From positions 544,146 to 608,145 of the forward strand of contig NZ_SGWQ01000003.1 in NCBI RefSeq assembly GCF_004216555.1: a stretch of DNA of 64,000 nt, written 5' to 3'. The notes beneath the pieces are model-generated. The model was given only the letters and a program-made list of their open reading frames with translations, made no database searches and was not told the DNA's origin. The stretch's first letter is position 1. Each line of letters starts with the position of its first letter. Origin of the DNA: Herbihabitans rhizosphaerae (lineage in GTDB: Bacteria > Actinomycetota > Actinomycetes > Mycobacteriales > Pseudonocardiaceae). Made by a program: the position numbers and the translations under genes. This document shows, one piece after another, positions 62,835 through 64,000 of this stretch.

Positions 62835-63260
62835 ATGCCAGCGGTGCCAAGGGTTGCCGCGCCGAGGGGGTTCGCGTGCCGGTGGTGCGTGACGGGCGTG
62901 AAACCGAACAGCTTGTTCTGCACGTCGCTGTTCGACATCACCGACGACCACCAGCAGCTGACCATCCACCTCGCCGCCATCGACACCTACTCGATCACGC
63001 TCGACCTGGACTCCGTCCGAAAACTGCACCAGGCCGTCGAGGACCGCGTCGAGCGGACCATCACCGGCACGCATCCGTTGCACGGCAAGCAAAAGATCCG
63101 CCTGACCCGGTGCTTCGAGGGGATGGAACTCTCCGCGACGGCGTCCCAGCGCCCGGCGATCCACATCCGGTACGCGCGCGAACGCCAGACCGTGCTCGTG
63201 GACACGATGGCCGAGATCGTGCGCGTGATGGTGAGTGAGCACTCACCCGGTGGTGGGTGA
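62835..63260 (+). CDS. Unrecognised 141-residue protein divergent from the XRE regulator
   Basis: ATG 62835 is chosen because GGAG lies 7 nt upstream. The N-terminus has three cysteines (ACRWCVTGVKPNSLFC) that could bind metal. The remainder alternates strands and helices (TIHLAAIDTYSITLDLDSVRKLHQAVEDRVERTI, IRLTRCFEGMEL, AIHIRYARERQTVLVDTMAEIVRVMVS). It has none of the tryptophan-serine pattern of DUF397. Its position suggests a partner or target of the DUF5753 regulator. Its 3' end is 4 bp from the convergent stop. Confidence 0.65.
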   Translation: MPAVPRVAAPRGFACRWCVTGVKPNSLFCTSLFDITDDHQQLTIHLAAIDTYSITLDLDSVRKLHQAVEDRVERTITGTHPLHGKQKIRLTRCFEGMELSATASQRPAIHIRYARERQTVLVDTMAEIVRVMVSEHSPGGG

Positions 63261-63273
63261 GTACTTACTCACC
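63256..63273. repeat. Inverted repeat at convergent gene ends
   Basis: GGTGAGTA-ct-TACTCACC spans the two converging stop codons at 63258-63260 and 63265-63267. Further GTGAGT/ACTCAC copies lie just upstream at 63233-63246. It could act as a compact terminator. Confidence 0.5.
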
Positions 63274-63999
63274 TGGGACGGCGGCATCGGCGATCGAGGT
63301 GGCCTCGCGGCAGCCCGCCTCGATCGCCTCGCAGCAGAACAGCAGCCATTCGCGCACGCCGTCGCGGTCGCCGGTGCCGAAAGCCCGCACGGTGGCGTGG
63401 TACCGGTCGGCGTTGCGCAGGCAGAACACCTCGGGCACGGCCAGCCCCTTGGGATCCAGCCCCGTGCCGATCAGCGTCATCCGAGCCGCCGCGCGTGCCA
63501 CCACACCACCCGCGTTCTCGAACGGCGCCAGGGACAACAGTTCCCCGTGCACCACCGCGGCCAGTACCGGCCCAGGAGCCTCCGTGCCACCGGCGATCAG
63601 GCTCGCCAGCACGCTCAGCCGCCCGGACACCCCACGCTCGGTGCGTGGCCGGCCGAGCGTCTGCGCCTGCTCGTGCGGCACCAGATCAGCCGCGGCCAAC
63701 ACGTGCAACCGGGCCAGCGCCTGCAACGGCGCACGTTGCCAGGTGGACAACATCGGCCCGATCGCCTCGGCCACCCGCAGCGCACCGGCCAGCACCGGAT
63801 CGCTGACCTCGCCCTCGATCGGGATGTCAGTCGCACCGCCGTCCAGCGCCGCGGACGCGCGCGCCGCGCGCACGGACGCCTCCGCGGCGGTCGCCGGCCA
63901 GCCGCGCCGGTTGGTCGGATGCGCGTGCACGGCGTCCACCGCGTCTCTCGCCGCGCGCACCGCGTCGTCTACATCGGACAGTTCGAGTAGCGGCCGCAA
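63265..63999 (-). CDS. Degenerate Fic-like protein (Rv3662c-type), 5' end uncertain
   Basis: At least 244 residues; the frame is open to the window edge, where only a TTG at 63999 is available, so the true start may lie outside. The helical sequence resembles a Fic fold: AAEASVRAARASAALDGG, then PGPVLAAVVHGELLSLAPFENAGGVVARAAARM at the place of the Fic loop HxFx(D/E)GNGRxxR. The His, the Asn-Gly-Arg and so the AMPylation site are lost. Similar degenerate proteins sit beside the ssd/HAD genes in mycobacteria. Confidence 0.6.
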   Translation of the reverse strand: MRPLLELSDVDDAVRAARDAVDAVHAHPTNRRGWPATAAEASVRAARASAALDGGATDIPIEGEVSDPVLAGALRVAEAIGPMLSTWQRAPLQALARLHVLAAADLVPHEQAQTLGRPRTERGVSGRLSVLASLIAGGTEAPGPVLAAVVHGELLSLAPFENAGGVVARAAARMTLIGTGLDPKGLAVPEVFCLRNADRYHATVRAFGTGDRDGVREWLLFCCEAIEAGCREATSIADAAVPGE

Positions 64000-64000
64000 C

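Noticed and set aside
62835-63260. DUF397 partner of the DUF5753 regulator
   Set aside because: The protein is about twice the usual length and lacks the Trp/Ser pattern of DUF397.
61826-63260. Toxin-antitoxin system formed by the XRE gene and its neighbour
   Set aside because: The genes are divergent rather than co-transcribed, and the regulator has a DUF5753 domain typical of actinomycete signalling regulators; no toxin fold is recognised.

Overview
The window is high-GC actinobacterial chromosome, most likely from the Pseudonocardiaceae (Amycolatopsis/Saccharothrix/Lentzea type). The evidence is a PE/PPE/EspG set of type VII secretion accessory genes, an MFS-thymidylate kinase fusion, TANNNT -10 boxes with several apparently leaderless starts, a DUF4244-type Tad pilus locus, and gene order that follows the Mycobacterium tuberculosis Rv3610c-Rv3662c block (ftsH, hpt-tilS-metalloprotease-dacB-ppa, holB, topA, DEAD-box helicase, tad genes, ssd, HAD phosphatase). 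Species cannot be named from the sequence alone. There is no CRISPR array, insertion sequence, phage or complete biosynthetic cluster.

Layout. 1-4.4 kb: 5' part of ftsH, then an espG-PPE-PE group. 4.5-9.7 kb: hpt, tilS, a zinc metalloprotease and dacB on the minus strand, ppa divergent, closed by a 38-bp palindromic terminator. 9.7-13.4 kb: a MarR-controlled multidrug exporter, then glyA behind a ZTP (pfl) riboswitch. 13.4-20 kb: a secreted-enzyme stretch (acid-phosphatase-like metallophosphoesterase, two trypsins, ADP-ribosylglycohydrolase, SGNH hydrolase), a base-composition-atypical gap, a NUDIX gene and tRNA-Thr(CGT). 20-30 kb: a membrane-anchored secreted protein, holB, an MFS fused to a degenerate thymidylate kinase, two membrane proteins and topA.

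30-37.5 kb is accessory: two tandem secreted HAF-repeat proteins, an AurF-type diiron oxygenase divergent from a glutamine-dependent asparagine synthetase, a LAGLIDADG-like small protein and a membrane protein. 37.5-43.3 kb: a lipoprotein, a K+-independent-type membrane pyrophosphatase and an MrfA/YprA-type helicase. 43.6-50.8 kb: a small primase-polymerase-like protein, the overlapping ssd-tadA-tadB-tadC-pilin-tadE-tadG operon, and a HAD-IB phosphatase. Directly after it lies a strong candidate for the 6S-like Ms1/MTS2823 small RNA.

51.3-61.7 kb encodes a peptidoglycan-recycling set: nagZ (lipoprotein), namZ, a YbbE/AmiE-like serine hydrolase, murR and murQ, followed by a secreted nucleoside hydrolase and a penicillin-acylase family enzyme. 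NagZ and NamZ would release amino sugars from wall fragments outside the membrane, and MurQ would convert MurNAc-6-phosphate to GlcNAc-6-phosphate inside under MurR control. No MurNAc transporter or kinase is present. A nested repeat element, a DUF5753-type XRE regulator divergent from an unrecognised 141-residue protein, and a degenerate Fic-like protein end the window.

The most interesting items are the diiron oxygenase/asparagine synthetase pair, the Ms1-like RNA, the thymidylate kinase domain without a P-loop lysine, the ABA'B' repeat at 61.74 kb, and an over-represented palindrome GTCCACWGTGGAC.
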